Below, in pieces: positions 37,490-46,058 of a stretch of 64,000 nt of DNA (the first letter of the stretch is position 1; the number at the start of each line of letters is the position of its first letter). The notes beneath the pieces were generated by a model that worked only from the letters and a program-made list of their open reading frames with translations, did no database searches and had not been told where the DNA came from. Position numbers and translations under genes: made by a program. Source of the stretch: an uncultured Opitutaceae bacterium (GTDB lineage Bacteria > Verrucomicrobiota > Verrucomicrobiia > Opitutales > Opitutaceae); assembly GCA_937889545.1 (NCBI GenBank), contig CALAOT010000117.1:104487-168486 (forward strand), written 5' to 3'.

Positions 37490-38517
37490 GGGTAACGGAT
37501 GGGTGTCGTCCTGCCGCCGCGGGCGAGGGAATCGCGCGCCGCTTCGAGCACCCGGACAATATCCGCCCCGAATTCGCCGCTTGCGGCGGGCGTGCGCCGG
37601 CTGCGGAGGCAGTCGACGAACTCCTGGTCCTGGCGCAGGAGCGGCTCGAAGAGCTTGAGTTTCGGGGTCGTGATCGCGCCGTCGCGCAGGATCATATGGA
37701 ATTCGCCGAAGGAGGAGTAGTTGTCGGGGATCACGCCCTTGTCGTAGTAGCGCACGGGCTCCAGGATGTTCATGTCGTCCCAGACCGCCATCTTGCTGGC
37801 GCCGACCACGGTGAGCTGGCGGACCTTGCGCGGATTGAGCCACGAGGTGTGAACATGGCAGATGACGCTCCCGGGGTAGGCGAGGGTGAGAAAACCGATG
37901 TCCTCGAAGCCCTTCCGCAGGAATGCGCCGCCGATGGCGGACACGGACTGCGGCCTGGCGCCCAGCAGGAAGTTGAAGATGGAGATGTCGTGGCTCGCGA
38001 GGTCGTAGATGACCCCGACGTCGCTGCGCACGGGGCCGAGGTTGGTGCGGACGGCGTCCATGTAGTAGATGCGCCCGAGGGCGCCGCGGTCGATGGCCCG
38101 CTTGAGGTGGAGCGTGCCCGGATTGTAGAGGAACACGTGGCCCACCATCAGAACCCTGCGCTTTTTCTTGGCGATGGCGCACAGGGTGCGCGCCTCGGCG
38201 GAGTTGAGGGCGAGCGGCTTCTCGCAGAGCACATCCTTGCCCGCATCCAGGGCCTGGCGAACCAGCGGGAAATGGGACTTGACGGGCGTGGCCACGACGA
38301 CCGCGTCAATGTCGGCCGCCTCGGTCACCGACCGCGCGTCGCGGCTGGTCTCAATGCCCGGGAATTGCCTGCGCGCCAGGGCCAGGCGCGGTTCGGCGCT
38401 GTCGCAGATCCGGGCGACCTCACAGCCCTCAACCAGGCGGAGGTTGCGGACATGATTTGGGCCCCACTGGCCAAGGCCAATCACGCCCACGCGCACCGGG
38501 GAAGAGGATGAGGCCAT
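37486..38517 (-). CDS. Gfo/Idh/MocA-type sugar-nucleotide 3-dehydrogenase, WlbA/WbpB-like
   Basis: The oxidoreductase of about 343 residues begins VRVGVIGLGQWGPNHVRNL, the WlbA-type form of the Rossmann loop. It carries the CEKPLAL motif with catalytic Lys near residue 95 and the DLASHDIS segment with the catalytic His near residue 170. It should oxidise C3 of a UDP-N-acetylhexuronic acid with NAD. The ATG at 38517 is preferred over one at 38559 because the extra 14 residues (Ser/Pro-rich) are outside the family. It is the first gene of a four-gene minus-strand operon with 4-base overlaps: dehydrogenase, acetyltransferase, GT2, aminotransferase. Confidence 0.85.
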   Translation of the reverse strand: MASSSSPVRVGVIGLGQWGPNHVRNLRLVEGCEVARICDSAEPRLALARRQFPGIETSRDARSVTEAADIDAVVVATPVKSHFPLVRQALDAGKDVLCEKPLALNSAEARTLCAIAKKKRRVLMVGHVFLYNPGTLHLKRAIDRGALGRIYYMDAVRTNLGPVRSDVGVIYDLASHDISIFNFLLGARPQSVSAIGGAFLRKGFEDIGFLTLAYPGSVICHVHTSWLNPRKVRQLTVVGASKMAVWDDMNILEPVRYYDKGVIPDNYSSFGEFHMILRDGAITTPKLKLFEPLLRQDQEFVDCLRSRRTPAASGEFGADIVRVLEAARDSLARGGRTTPIRYP

Positions 38518-38837
38518 CGGAGGACGGGAATTCTTGGGAGTGGAGCCGGGATAAGGCAAACTCCGGGTTTAGACAAAAATCACCCGGCCAAGACATGGGC
38601 AACGGTTTCCAAGTGAAGAATGAAAATGTTTCGCGGCACCTGAATGGCCGTCCAGCGAATTGGCGGCCTTTCCATCAGCTTGTTGCCGCTGGCGGCATCG
38701 CACCAATGACAACGAGCATGCAGCCATTGCTCGGGAGTCAACTGGAACCGGCTGCGATTGGATTGGGCTTGCGGGCAGGGTCCGTTGTAACATGTAATGA
38801 GACATGTCTAATGATCCTTCAGGGATTACCGCCACCC

Positions 38838-38873
38838 TTGACACGGTCCGTTTACAGGTCCGATTATCGGACC
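38838..38873 (+). promoter_or_regulatory. Probable toxin-antitoxin promoter with palindromic operator
   Basis: A TTGACA box (38838-38843) is followed, 18 bases later, by GATTAT (38862-38867) as a weak -10. Over it lies a perfect 17-base palindrome, GGTCCGATTATCGGACC (38857-38873), ending 2 bases before the antitoxin ATG. A half-site CGGTCCG occurs at 38844-38850. The spacing implies a leaderless mRNA, and the palindrome is a good candidate for antitoxin self-repression. Confidence 0.55.
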
Positions 38874-38875
38874 GC

Positions 38876-39106
38876 ATGAAACCCCTTACCGTCACCGAGG
38901 CCAAGCCCAGGCTGGGCAACCTGGTCGATCGCGCCCTGCGCTCCGAACCCATCTTCCTCCGCAGGGGGAAACGGATTATTCAGATAGTTCCCGCGGCGAT
39001 GCCAGACCCAATCCCAGTGCTTCCCGAAGGTGCGCTCACAATGACCGAGGAACGGGTTGCCTTCATCAACTCAATGCCGGCCGAGGCGGATCCGCTCGGC
39101 CGATGA
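38876..39106 (+). CDS. Phd/YefM-type antitoxin
   Basis: The 76-residue protein (MKPLTVTEAKPRLGNLVDRAL, then EPIFLRRGKRIIQIVP) has the Phd/YefM fold pattern: a short N-terminal strand, the VTEAK-x-RLG-x-LVDRAL helix, and a strand with a basic turn. Its free C-terminal tail should wrap the toxin. I chose the ATG at 38876 because it starts this domain and lies right behind the operator; a longer frame from 38804 would put the palindrome inside the coding region. The stop overlaps the toxin ATG by 4 bases. In the cell it would neutralise the toxin and repress the promoter. Confidence 0.75.
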   Translation: MKPLTVTEAKPRLGNLVDRALRSEPIFLRRGKRIIQIVPAAMPDPIPVLPEGALTMTEERVAFINSMPAEADPLGR

Positions 39107-39447
39107 ACGGCGCCTTGCGCCAGTGGGACATCATCAAGGTGCGAATTCATCCTCAGGATCGGGATGAGCATCCTGCGATCATCCTTTCGCCAAACGAGAT
39201 CGTCCTCGGTCGGGCGGACAGGGTGAACGTGCTGTACGGGTCGACCAAGCGCCCAGGTATCGACATCCTTCCCGGCCAGATCCTCCTTGATGAGGCAGAC
39301 GGCTGCGAGCATCCCACGGTGTTCGACTGCGCCTTCTTCCCGGTCATGAGGAAGTCGGCCATGACGGCAAAGCTGGGCGCGGTTTCGCCGGGCCGCAGAA
39401 GGAAGATTCATCAGACCCTCTCTGCCGCCCTGCGCCTCTTTCAATAG
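39103..39447 (+). CDS. PemK/MazF-like toxin (putative endoribonuclease)
   Basis: The 114-residue protein follows the antitoxin with an ATGA overlap. Its start, QWDIIKVRI...DEHPAIILSPNE, resembles the MazF/PemK beta-barrel entry (GDxxxV...R-PAVVLS), with the expected strand order afterwards (VNVLYGSTKRP, FFPVMRKSAMTAKLG). Such toxins cut mRNA. The similarity is partial and I cannot name a catalytic residue, so the toxin class is inferred from position, size and the start motif. The pairing of a Phd-type antitoxin with a MazF-like toxin is less usual than Phd-Doc or MazE-MazF. Confidence 0.6.
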   Translation: MNGALRQWDIIKVRIHPQDRDEHPAIILSPNEIVLGRADRVNVLYGSTKRPGIDILPGQILLDEADGCEHPTVFDCAFFPVMRKSAMTAKLGAVSPGRRRKIHQTLSAALRLFQ

Positions 39448-39459
39448 CGCCGTGGCCGT

Positions 39460-40881
39460 TTAGACAAACTTGAGCTTCCTGGCGGCGAACAGCACCATCC
39501 GGAGGAGGAGCCATCCATGCCGCCAGCGGTGGATGTTGGTCGAGCCGTACGTCCGGTCCCTGTAACGCACGGGCACGTCGACAATCTTCATGTTGAGGCG
39601 CGCGGCGCCGAAGAGGAGGTCGAAGTCGCCGAACGGGTCAAAGTCCCCAAAGAACGCCCGGTTCGCGACGATCCGCTCATAGTCGGCGCGCCTGAGGACC
39701 TTCGTGCCGCAAAGGGTGTCCTTGAGAGGCTGGCCGAGGATCCAGGAGAACAGGAACCCGAACGCCTTGTTCGCGCACATGTTCAGGAACTGCATGGCCG
39801 CCTTTCCCATGGGGTAGACAAGCCTGGAGCCGTTTGCGAATTCGGCGTGCCCCGAGGCGATGGCTGCGTAGAACTTCGGAAGCTCCTCGGGGGGGACCGT
39901 GAGGTCGGCGTCGAGGATCATGAAAAGATCGCCCTCGGCGGCGGCGAACCCTGCCCGGACGGCATCGCCCTTTCCGTGGCCCTCCTGCCTAAGGACCTTG
40001 ATCCTGCGCCTCGGGTGCTCCCTGGCGACGCGCCCGAGCTCCTCCCACGTGTTGTCCTTCGAATGGCCCTCGACAAAGATCAGCTCGGTGCCGGCGCCCA
40101 TGTCGGGGGTGCGCAGGACCGCGGCCTCGATATTGCCCGCCTCGTTCCGCGCCGGGATCACAACCGACACGGTCAGGGGCCCCGTATCCCTGCCGCGCAC
40201 GGAGCGGGCGACGCAGAACACGGAGAGGCAGAACCAGGAAAGGACCGGGGCGAACCACCGGTTCAGGAAGGTGCCGATCCCCAAAGCCCGGAAAGGGCAG
40301 AGGACCCTGGGCTGCACGGTGAGCGCCTTCCAATCGGCGAGCTCCATCAGTCCGAGGACGTCCGCCGTCGTCAGCCAGTTGCTGGGGGGCGGCTTCGGCG
40401 CGAGGCCCAGGGCGTAGCCGAGCGCGAAGGCCGGCCTCCAGAGGGACGATGGATAATTGACGATCAGCCGGGTACCCGGGTGGGAGAGTGCATGAAGCCC
40501 TTCGAGAACCTGCTGGACGTCGGCCGCGAAATTGAGGGTGTCCGAGATGACGATGAAGTCGAACCTCTCGCCCAGCTCGAGCGTTTCGGCGGCCTGCACC
40601 TGGAATTCGCAGTCGGGGGACCGCTCCCTAGCGGCCTCGATCTGCCTCTCCGATAGGTCAATGCCGACCTTCCGCTTCGCGCGCAGGCGGCCCAAAAGCT
40701 CGCCCGAGCCGCAGCCGACCTCAAGGACGGAGGAATCGGGCGAGATCAGGAGGTTGTAGTAATGGGCCAGGATCGCCCGATAGCTGACCGAGGACCGGCT
40801 GAGCTTTGACGGGGCCGCGTCATACCACGCGCGCAGCCGGTCGAGGTGCTCGGCGTTGATTTCAGATATGGACCGCGGCAT
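39460..40881 (-). CDS. Methyltransferase-glycosyltransferase (GT2) fusion protein
   Basis: The 473-residue protein joins two enzymes. Residues 1-200 are a class I methyltransferase with SVLEVGCGSGELLGRL (motif I, 51-66), VGIDLSERQIEAAR and FDFIVISDTLNF. From about 238 a DPM1-like GT2 domain starts: TVSVVIPARNEAGNIEAAV, the LILDADLTVPPEEL-like MILDADLTVPPEE metal site, and NMKIVDVPVRYRDRTYGSTNI near the end. Such fusions occur in other bacteria near glycan loci; the acceptor is unknown. The stop lies 12 bases from the stop of the toxin gene read in the other direction. Confidence 0.85.
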   Translation of the reverse strand: MPRSISEINAEHLDRLRAWYDAAPSKLSRSSVSYRAILAHYYNLLISPDSSVLEVGCGSGELLGRLRAKRKVGIDLSERQIEAARERSPDCEFQVQAAETLELGERFDFIVISDTLNFAADVQQVLEGLHALSHPGTRLIVNYPSSLWRPAFALGYALGLAPKPPPSNWLTTADVLGLMELADWKALTVQPRVLCPFRALGIGTFLNRWFAPVLSWFCLSVFCVARSVRGRDTGPLTVSVVIPARNEAGNIEAAVLRTPDMGAGTELIFVEGHSKDNTWEELGRVAREHPRRRIKVLRQEGHGKGDAVRAGFAAAEGDLFMILDADLTVPPEELPKFYAAIASGHAEFANGSRLVYPMGKAAMQFLNMCANKAFGFLFSWILGQPLKDTLCGTKVLRRADYERIVANRAFFGDFDPFGDFDLLFGAARLNMKIVDVPVRYRDRTYGSTNIHRWRHGWLLLRMVLFAARKLKFV

Positions 40882-41388
40882 GGGAGAACCCGATCAATCT
40901 AAGGATGCGAGCCCTTGAAGGTCATCAAGGCTGTTTCCCTCCATGGCGCATCGTTCCGAGATCAGCTTGGGTCATGAAATCCTTGAATGTCCCTGCATGC
41001 AACGTACGCCGTGCCATGCGCTGACGCCGTTTGAATTCTGGAACCACGCGCGCATTGGCTGCACTTTTTGTGTCGGTTCTTTTGGACTTCATATGGTTCC
41101 GCAGCGCTTGGTCGGGAATATTGTGAGGTTTTTGATGGCTCCCAAACATCTCCCTTGAAATTCAGATAAAGAGAAGAGCAATCACACCCGGGCTGGGAGG
41201 GTTACGCGGATTGTCGGGATTCAGGAGAACAGGCGGAATCGAATCCCGGATGCATCGGGGAGCATAAAATGCGGGCATATTGGTTCGTTTGCCGAATCCT
41301 TCTTGACGGGCTCCACTATGGCCCGTGAGGCGTCTGCGACTCAAGTGCTCGCCCGACGAACCCGGCCGGACCGGTGACGGGAATCATG
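40882..41388. other. Gap between two minus-strand genes
   Basis: These 507 bases are less GC-rich than the genes on both sides. The small frames at 40925-41149 (minus), 40943-41158 (plus) and 41162-41344 (minus) lack recognisable features. A promoter for the fusion gene should lie near 40900-41000, but none is evident. Confidence 0.4.
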
Positions 41389-42153
41389 TTATTTCGCCTT
41401 TTTGAGTACGACTAAGATGCGGGCTGCAAAGAGATTCGGCCAGCGCGACAGCGTGCGGTCGAGGCGCCGCCAGAGCCGGAAGGCGGCCGGCCCCCCGATC
41501 TGCGGGCCCGAGAATCCCCCCGTCGCGAAGTACTCGAACGAGGCGAGCGGCGTCACCTCGCAGAGTTCCCAGCCGGCCAGCCGGCCGGGCGCCTCGCGCC
41601 GCCAGAAGACCCGCGTTGCGGCCCCTTGGGCCGCAAAGTAGCCCGCGTCGCCGGGCCTGAAGCCGGGCGGCGCATCCCAGGTCAGGGGCTGGCGCATGGC
41701 GATCGGCTCGTGGTGGAAGAGGCCGTAGATAAGGCGCCCGGTCCAGCTGATCGCCGGATCGAAGATGATGACGCGGCCGCCCGGCGCCAGGACGCGCCGG
41801 AATTCCGAGAGGGCCGCCGCGGGGTAGCGCAGGTGGTGCCAGACATCGAAGAGGATCAGGTTGGAGATTCCTCCGTCGCCGTAGCTCAGGCGGTAGGCGT
41901 TCTCCTGGCGGTCTAGCCAGGGATTGGGGAAAAGGTCGGTGGTCACGCAGTCGGGGATGACTTCCTTGATCGAGCCCATCCCCGAGCCGAGCTCGACGAT
42001 CTGCCCTCGGACCGTCCGGTCGAGGCGCGAGGCGATCAGTTCGTGAAAACCCCGGTACACGGCCCGCAGCTGCGGCTTTCGCTGCCAGGCCTGCCGGTTG
42101 GCCTGGATCTCAATGTCGTGCTGCCCGACCGGCAGCGAGTCACCCGCGTTCAT
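41389..42153 (-). CDS. SAM-dependent methyltransferase
   Basis: Taking the ATG at 42153, the protein has about 254 residues. It shows GQIVELGSGMGSIKEVIP (SAM-binding motif I), CVTTDLFPNPW, ILFDVWHHLRYPAAALSEFRRVLAPGG and VIIFDPAIS, the ordered motifs of a type 11 class I methyltransferase. The WHHL and RVLAPGG stretches are typical. An upstream ATG at 42252 would add 33 residues without family features. The substrate is unknown; location among glycan genes suggests a sugar or a lipid. It is divergent from the export operon, sharing a 135-base upstream region. Confidence 0.8.
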   Translation of the reverse strand: MNAGDSLPVGQHDIEIQANRQAWQRKPQLRAVYRGFHELIASRLDRTVRGQIVELGSGMGSIKEVIPDCVTTDLFPNPWLDRQENAYRLSYGDGGISNLILFDVWHHLRYPAAALSEFRRVLAPGGRVIIFDPAISWTGRLIYGLFHHEPIAMRQPLTWDAPPGFRPGDAGYFAAQGAATRVFWRREAPGRLAGWELCEVTPLASFEYFATGGFSGPQIGGPAAFRLWRRLDRTLSRWPNLFAARILVVLKKAK

Positions 42154-42288
42154 CTGGTTAATTGGAAGGAACGGACAGGGTGCCTTAGATGTCCCATAGG
42201 GCTCAAGAAAACTCCGGATCCGGACCGGGTTTATGGTTGCCTTCGATTCCAAATTCCAGCGGGCTAAACGACTACTATTCTCCTGCGA

Positions 42289-43647
42289 ATGAGACTGTCC
42301 TTAAGCCTGCCGCTACTGTTGCTCGCCATTGCCTCGCTTCGAGCGGAGACGCCCTCCATCCAGGGCACGCTGCCGGAAGACCAGCTCCCGGGCCTGAAGC
42401 CCCTCCTAAGGGCCGCAGTCGACCGGTCGCCGAACACGATCCTGCAAAGCATCAACATCGCCCAGCAGGAGGCGCAGAGATACGTTTATTCCGCTGCGCT
42501 CTGGCCGTCGGCCACTGCGAACATCAATTACTCCATCCTTGACGAATCCGTCACGGGTGCCGCGAGCAGCACCCAGAAGGGGCTCTTCTACAGTGCCAGC
42601 CTTAACCAGCCGGTCTTTCAGTGGGGAGCCTACAAAAACAGCGCCGCCATTGGGCAGCTCGGGGTGAAAATTGCCCAGCGGCAGTACGCCGACGCCTACC
42701 GGCTCCTCGCGACCACGATCAGGGAACAATACCTGGGCCTGGTTGCCAGGCAGATCGGGCTCAGGAACGGGCGCTACCGGCAGAAAATCGCGCAGGAGGC
42801 GTTCGCGACCAGCCAGGCGAAGTTCGATGCCGGCTCCGCGTCCCAGGCCGAGTTGCAGAGCTTCAAGCTCGCCCTTGAGCAGGCAACGCTTGATGCGGAC
42901 CGCGCAGCGGAGGATTTGGCCTATTCGAAGCGGGTGTTCACGCGGCTCGTGGGCGTCGACGACCTCCCCGACGAGTCCATTCCGCTGGAGATCGGCCACC
43001 CGGAATATTCCGCGCCACTCGCGGATGCGGTCCTGACCGGATTCATGGCCGACGGGGTCGAGAGCACGTTCCTGAGCCAGGTGTACCAGATGTACGAGAG
43101 GCAGCAGGACCTGAACTATTCGATCGCGAAGGTGAGGCTCCTCCCGAAGGTTAATGCCTCCGTAAGCTACCTCCTGGAGGACCAGACGAATGCATATTCC
43201 GGGTACATCTCGCAGGTTGCGGTGCGGGAGGAGACCTTCAGCCTCGCCGCCAACTGGACGATATTCGATGGATTCGCGGCACGCGGCTCGAAGCTCTACG
43301 CGCTTGAAACCAAACGGTATTATGAACGCGTCCGTAAAACCTACATCGATTCCACCATCGATTTGATCAGCTACATGCGCCACCAGCTCGCCTTTTCGGC
43401 GCGCGCCCTGTCGCTGTCCGAGGTCCACCACGCGCTGATCGGGGCCGAGGTGAAGAAGGTGATGGACGACCTGAAGCTGGGCTACGCCTCACAGGCGACG
43501 GTCGAGGCGAGCACCATGAATCTCTATGGGACGGACGTCGACCAGGCGAACGCCCGGACCGACTACTTAAACCGCTGGACCGAATTCATATCGCTCGCCG
43601 GGCTGGATCCGGCGATCGCCAACATCTCCCCCCGCTATGTCCGATAA
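42289..43647 (+). CDS. TolC-family outer-membrane efflux/secretion protein
   Basis: The 452-residue protein has a signal peptide (MRLSLSLPLLLLAIASLRA) and the long helical-hairpin repeats of TolC-type channels, for example SINIAQQEAQRYVYSAALWPSA and AKFDAGSASQAELQSFKLALEQA, with a second matching set near 345-410. It is the outer-membrane exit of the four-gene export operon (TolC, HlyD, permease, ATPase). Its stop overlaps the HlyD start by 11 bases. The cargo is not evident; neighbours suggest a glycan-linked or lipid substrate, or a drug, as with MacAB-TolC. Confidence 0.85.
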   Translation: MRLSLSLPLLLLAIASLRAETPSIQGTLPEDQLPGLKPLLRAAVDRSPNTILQSINIAQQEAQRYVYSAALWPSATANINYSILDESVTGAASSTQKGLFYSASLNQPVFQWGAYKNSAAIGQLGVKIAQRQYADAYRLLATTIREQYLGLVARQIGLRNGRYRQKIAQEAFATSQAKFDAGSASQAELQSFKLALEQATLDADRAAEDLAYSKRVFTRLVGVDDLPDESIPLEIGHPEYSAPLADAVLTGFMADGVESTFLSQVYQMYERQQDLNYSIAKVRLLPKVNASVSYLLEDQTNAYSGYISQVAVREETFSLAANWTIFDGFAARGSKLYALETKRYYERVRKTYIDSTIDLISYMRHQLAFSARALSLSEVHHALIGAEVKKVMDDLKLGYASQATVEASTMNLYGTDVDQANARTDYLNRWTEFISLAGLDPAIANISPRYVR

Positions 43648-44797
43648 ACCCGGCAGGTCCTTTTTCTGGCTCAAGGTCGTCCTCGCGGTCGCCGTCCTGG
43701 TCGCGATCGGCGCCGCCGCCGTCGTGTACGTGAGGGCGACGGCCAAGGTAGAGGTCGTGGTGAGCGGCGACGCCATCGACGCGAGGCCCGGCAGCGTGAC
43801 CGTCAAGGAGGAGTACTCCATGGACATGAAGAGCGAGGTCGCCGGCCGCGTGCTCAAGGTCGGCTACACGCTATTCATCGGGATGCATGTCAAGGAGGGC
43901 GACCTCCTCGTTCATCTCGACACCGGCGACATCCAGATCGCGATCGACCAGGCGCAGAACATGTACAATTCCACGAAGGCGCGCATCGGGGTGGGGTCCG
44001 CGGCAACCTACCTGCTCGAGACGGCGAAGTCGGAGTTGGCCAACACCGAGCGCCTGTTCAAGATGGGCCAGGAGTCCGACAGCAACTTCCAGAAGGCGCG
44101 CCGGGCCGTGGAGACCCAGGAGCAGCAGCTCAAGCTCGAGAACGTCCGCGACCAGCAGGACCTGATCACGTACGAGACGGACCTGAGGAGCAAGAAGCGC
44201 CAGCTGGAGAAGATGACCATCACCGCCCCCTTTGAGGGCGAGGTCTCCGCGGTCTTCGCCCACCCGGGCGACCTGATCAACATCGGCTCGCCGATCGTGA
44301 CGCTGATCACGACGAGCCGGATCGTGGAGGCGAAGATAAGCGAGGAGGACTTTGCGAACGTCAAGGTGGGCGAGAAGGCATCGGTCACCTTCCTTCCCTA
44401 CGGCGAGTTTCTGTACAACGGGACCGTCAAGAAGATCCTGCCGACGGCCGACCCCGAGACCCAGCGGCACCTGGTGGACCTGGAGGTCACGGACATCGAG
44501 CCGGCCAAGCTGATCCCGGGAATCACGGGCGAGGTCTCGATCGTCGTGGGCAGGCGCCACGCCGACGCAATCATCCCGCGCAGGGCGCTCTTCAACGAGA
44601 GCGTCTACGTCGTCAGGGACGGCGTGGTCGAGCTTCGCAAGGTCAAGACGGGATACCTCTGGTTCCGGGGCGCCGAAGTCACCGAGGGGCTCAAGCCCGG
44701 CGAGCAGGTGATCGTGGAGGACCTCGACCAATTCCGGGACGGGAACCATATCCGCGTCGCGGAGCTTCCGTCGGACGTCGTGGACAAGAGGCAATAG
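43637..44797 (+). CDS. HlyD/MacA-type periplasmic adaptor protein
   Basis: The 386-residue protein has one N-terminal membrane helix (about 12-34). It continues with the lipoyl-like half-motifs (GRVLKVGYTLFIGMHVKEGDLLVHLD and ITAPFEGEVSAVFAHPGDLI), a coiled-coil hairpin between them (about 95-195), and beta-barrel domains to the end. It should bridge the inner-membrane permease and the TolC channel. The start overlaps the tolC-like gene, and the permease ATG is 9 bases after its stop, so all are one operon. Confidence 0.9.
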   Translation: MSDKPGRSFFWLKVVLAVAVLVAIGAAAVVYVRATAKVEVVVSGDAIDARPGSVTVKEEYSMDMKSEVAGRVLKVGYTLFIGMHVKEGDLLVHLDTGDIQIAIDQAQNMYNSTKARIGVGSAATYLLETAKSELANTERLFKMGQESDSNFQKARRAVETQEQQLKLENVRDQQDLITYETDLRSKKRQLEKMTITAPFEGEVSAVFAHPGDLINIGSPIVTLITTSRIVEAKISEEDFANVKVGEKASVTFLPYGEFLYNGTVKKILPTADPETQRHLVDLEVTDIEPAKLIPGITGEVSIVVGRRHADAIIPRRALFNESVYVVRDGVVELRKVKTGYLWFRGAEVTEGLKPGEQVIVEDLDQFRDGNHIRVAELPSDVVDKRQ

Positions 44798-44805
44798 CCG
44801 CACGG

Positions 44806-46050
44806 ATGTCCCCGAACTTCCGAATCGCGCTCCGATTCCTGACGGCGAAGAAGCGCGCCATGGTGATGAGCCTGTCGTGCATCGTGCTCGGCATCGGGCT
44901 CTTCATCGTGACCCAGGCGACGACGAGCGGCTTCCAGGGCTTCTTCATCAAGACGATCCTGGGGACCAACGGGGCGATCCTCATCCAGGACAAGCTCCAG
45001 GCCACCATGCGCAGCATAGCGGCGGGCGGCTACAACTCGGGCTACGAGATCCGCCAGAAGGAGGGCCAGAAGTACGTGGAGGGCATCGACTACCCCAGGC
45101 AGCTGGCCATGGGGGTGAAGAGGTTCAACAACGTGGCGGCCGTATCGGAGGTCCTCCGAGGGACCGTCACGATCCGCAGCTCGTTCCGGGACCAGACGGG
45201 GCAGGCGTACGGCATCGACTTGGAGGACCACCTGCGGGTCTCGGACCTGGGCTCGCAGATCGTGCAGGGCTCGCTCGCCAACTTCCGGGTGCAGCAGGGC
45301 GGCGTCTTGGTCGGCCGCGTGATCGCGGACAAGCTGCAGCTGGAGGTGGGCGACACCTTCGAGATGGTGCACCTGGGGAACATCCACCACTACAAGGTGA
45401 GCGCGATCTACCAGACGGGCGTCAACGACATCGACAGCGTTCGCGTCTACCTGCAGATGAGCGAGGCCCGCGCGCTGTTCAAGAAGCCGACGGGGGCCAC
45501 CTACCTGCAGGTGAGCCTGATCGACAAGGACCGGGCCAGGGAGGACGCGGTCGTCATGTCCAACGCCCTCCAGCACAGCGCGGCCGCCTGGCAGGACCGC
45601 GAGAAGTCGTGGCTCGGGGTCTTCCGGGCGTTCCGGATCGCGACGGCGATCACGGTGTCGGTGTTCACGCTCATCGCGGGGCTCGCGATGTTCAACACCC
45701 TAGCGATGATCGTCATGGAGAAGACCAAGGAGATCGCGATCTTGCGGTCCATGGGCTACACGCGCGAGGACATCTCGCGCATCTTCCTCTGGCAGGCGGC
45801 GATCGTGCTGGGGATTGGGATCGTCCTCGGGTGCGCGCTCGGCGCCGCGATCACCTACGCGGTGTCGCAGGTCCCGCTCCCGATCACGGGCATCTTCACG
45901 ACGCACAAGTTCCTGGTCCTGTGGTCCCGCTGGCACTACATCGAGGCCGTGATGACGGCCGTCGCCATGGTCATGCTGGCCAGCCTGATCCCGTCCCGGC
46001 GCGCTGCGCGCCTCGAGCCGGGCGACATCATCCGGGGGACGGCCCAATAG
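44806..46050 (+). CDS. ABC transporter permease, MacB/FtsX (LolC/DevC-like) family
   Basis: The 414-residue protein has a first membrane helix near residues 19-37, a large extracytoplasmic domain (about 45-270) and three C-terminal helices from about 280 onward. The FtsX-type signature VMEKTKEIAILRSMGYTREDISRIFLWQA lies between the second and third helix. This is the plan of type VII (MacB/LolCDE-type) transporters, which drive export by mechanotransmission rather than by moving the cargo through the membrane themselves. The ATPase is encoded separately 9 bases downstream, as in LolD or DevA systems. Confidence 0.9.
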   Translation: MSPNFRIALRFLTAKKRAMVMSLSCIVLGIGLFIVTQATTSGFQGFFIKTILGTNGAILIQDKLQATMRSIAAGGYNSGYEIRQKEGQKYVEGIDYPRQLAMGVKRFNNVAAVSEVLRGTVTIRSSFRDQTGQAYGIDLEDHLRVSDLGSQIVQGSLANFRVQQGGVLVGRVIADKLQLEVGDTFEMVHLGNIHHYKVSAIYQTGVNDIDSVRVYLQMSEARALFKKPTGATYLQVSLIDKDRAREDAVVMSNALQHSAAAWQDREKSWLGVFRAFRIATAITVSVFTLIAGLAMFNTLAMIVMEKTKEIAILRSMGYTREDISRIFLWQAAIVLGIGIVLGCALGAAITYAVSQVPLPITGIFTTHKFLVLWSRWHYIEAVMTAVAMVMLASLIPSRRAARLEPGDIIRGTAQ

Positions 46051-46058
46051 GCAAACCT

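Noticed and set aside
37019..38182. A 387-codon version of the acetyltransferase
   Set aside because: The first 230 codons lie out of frame over the dehydrogenase gene; the hexapeptide domain starts at 37489 with a 4-base overlap.
40925..41344. Small frames between the fusion gene and the methyltransferase
   Set aside because: They overlap on both strands and lack coding features.
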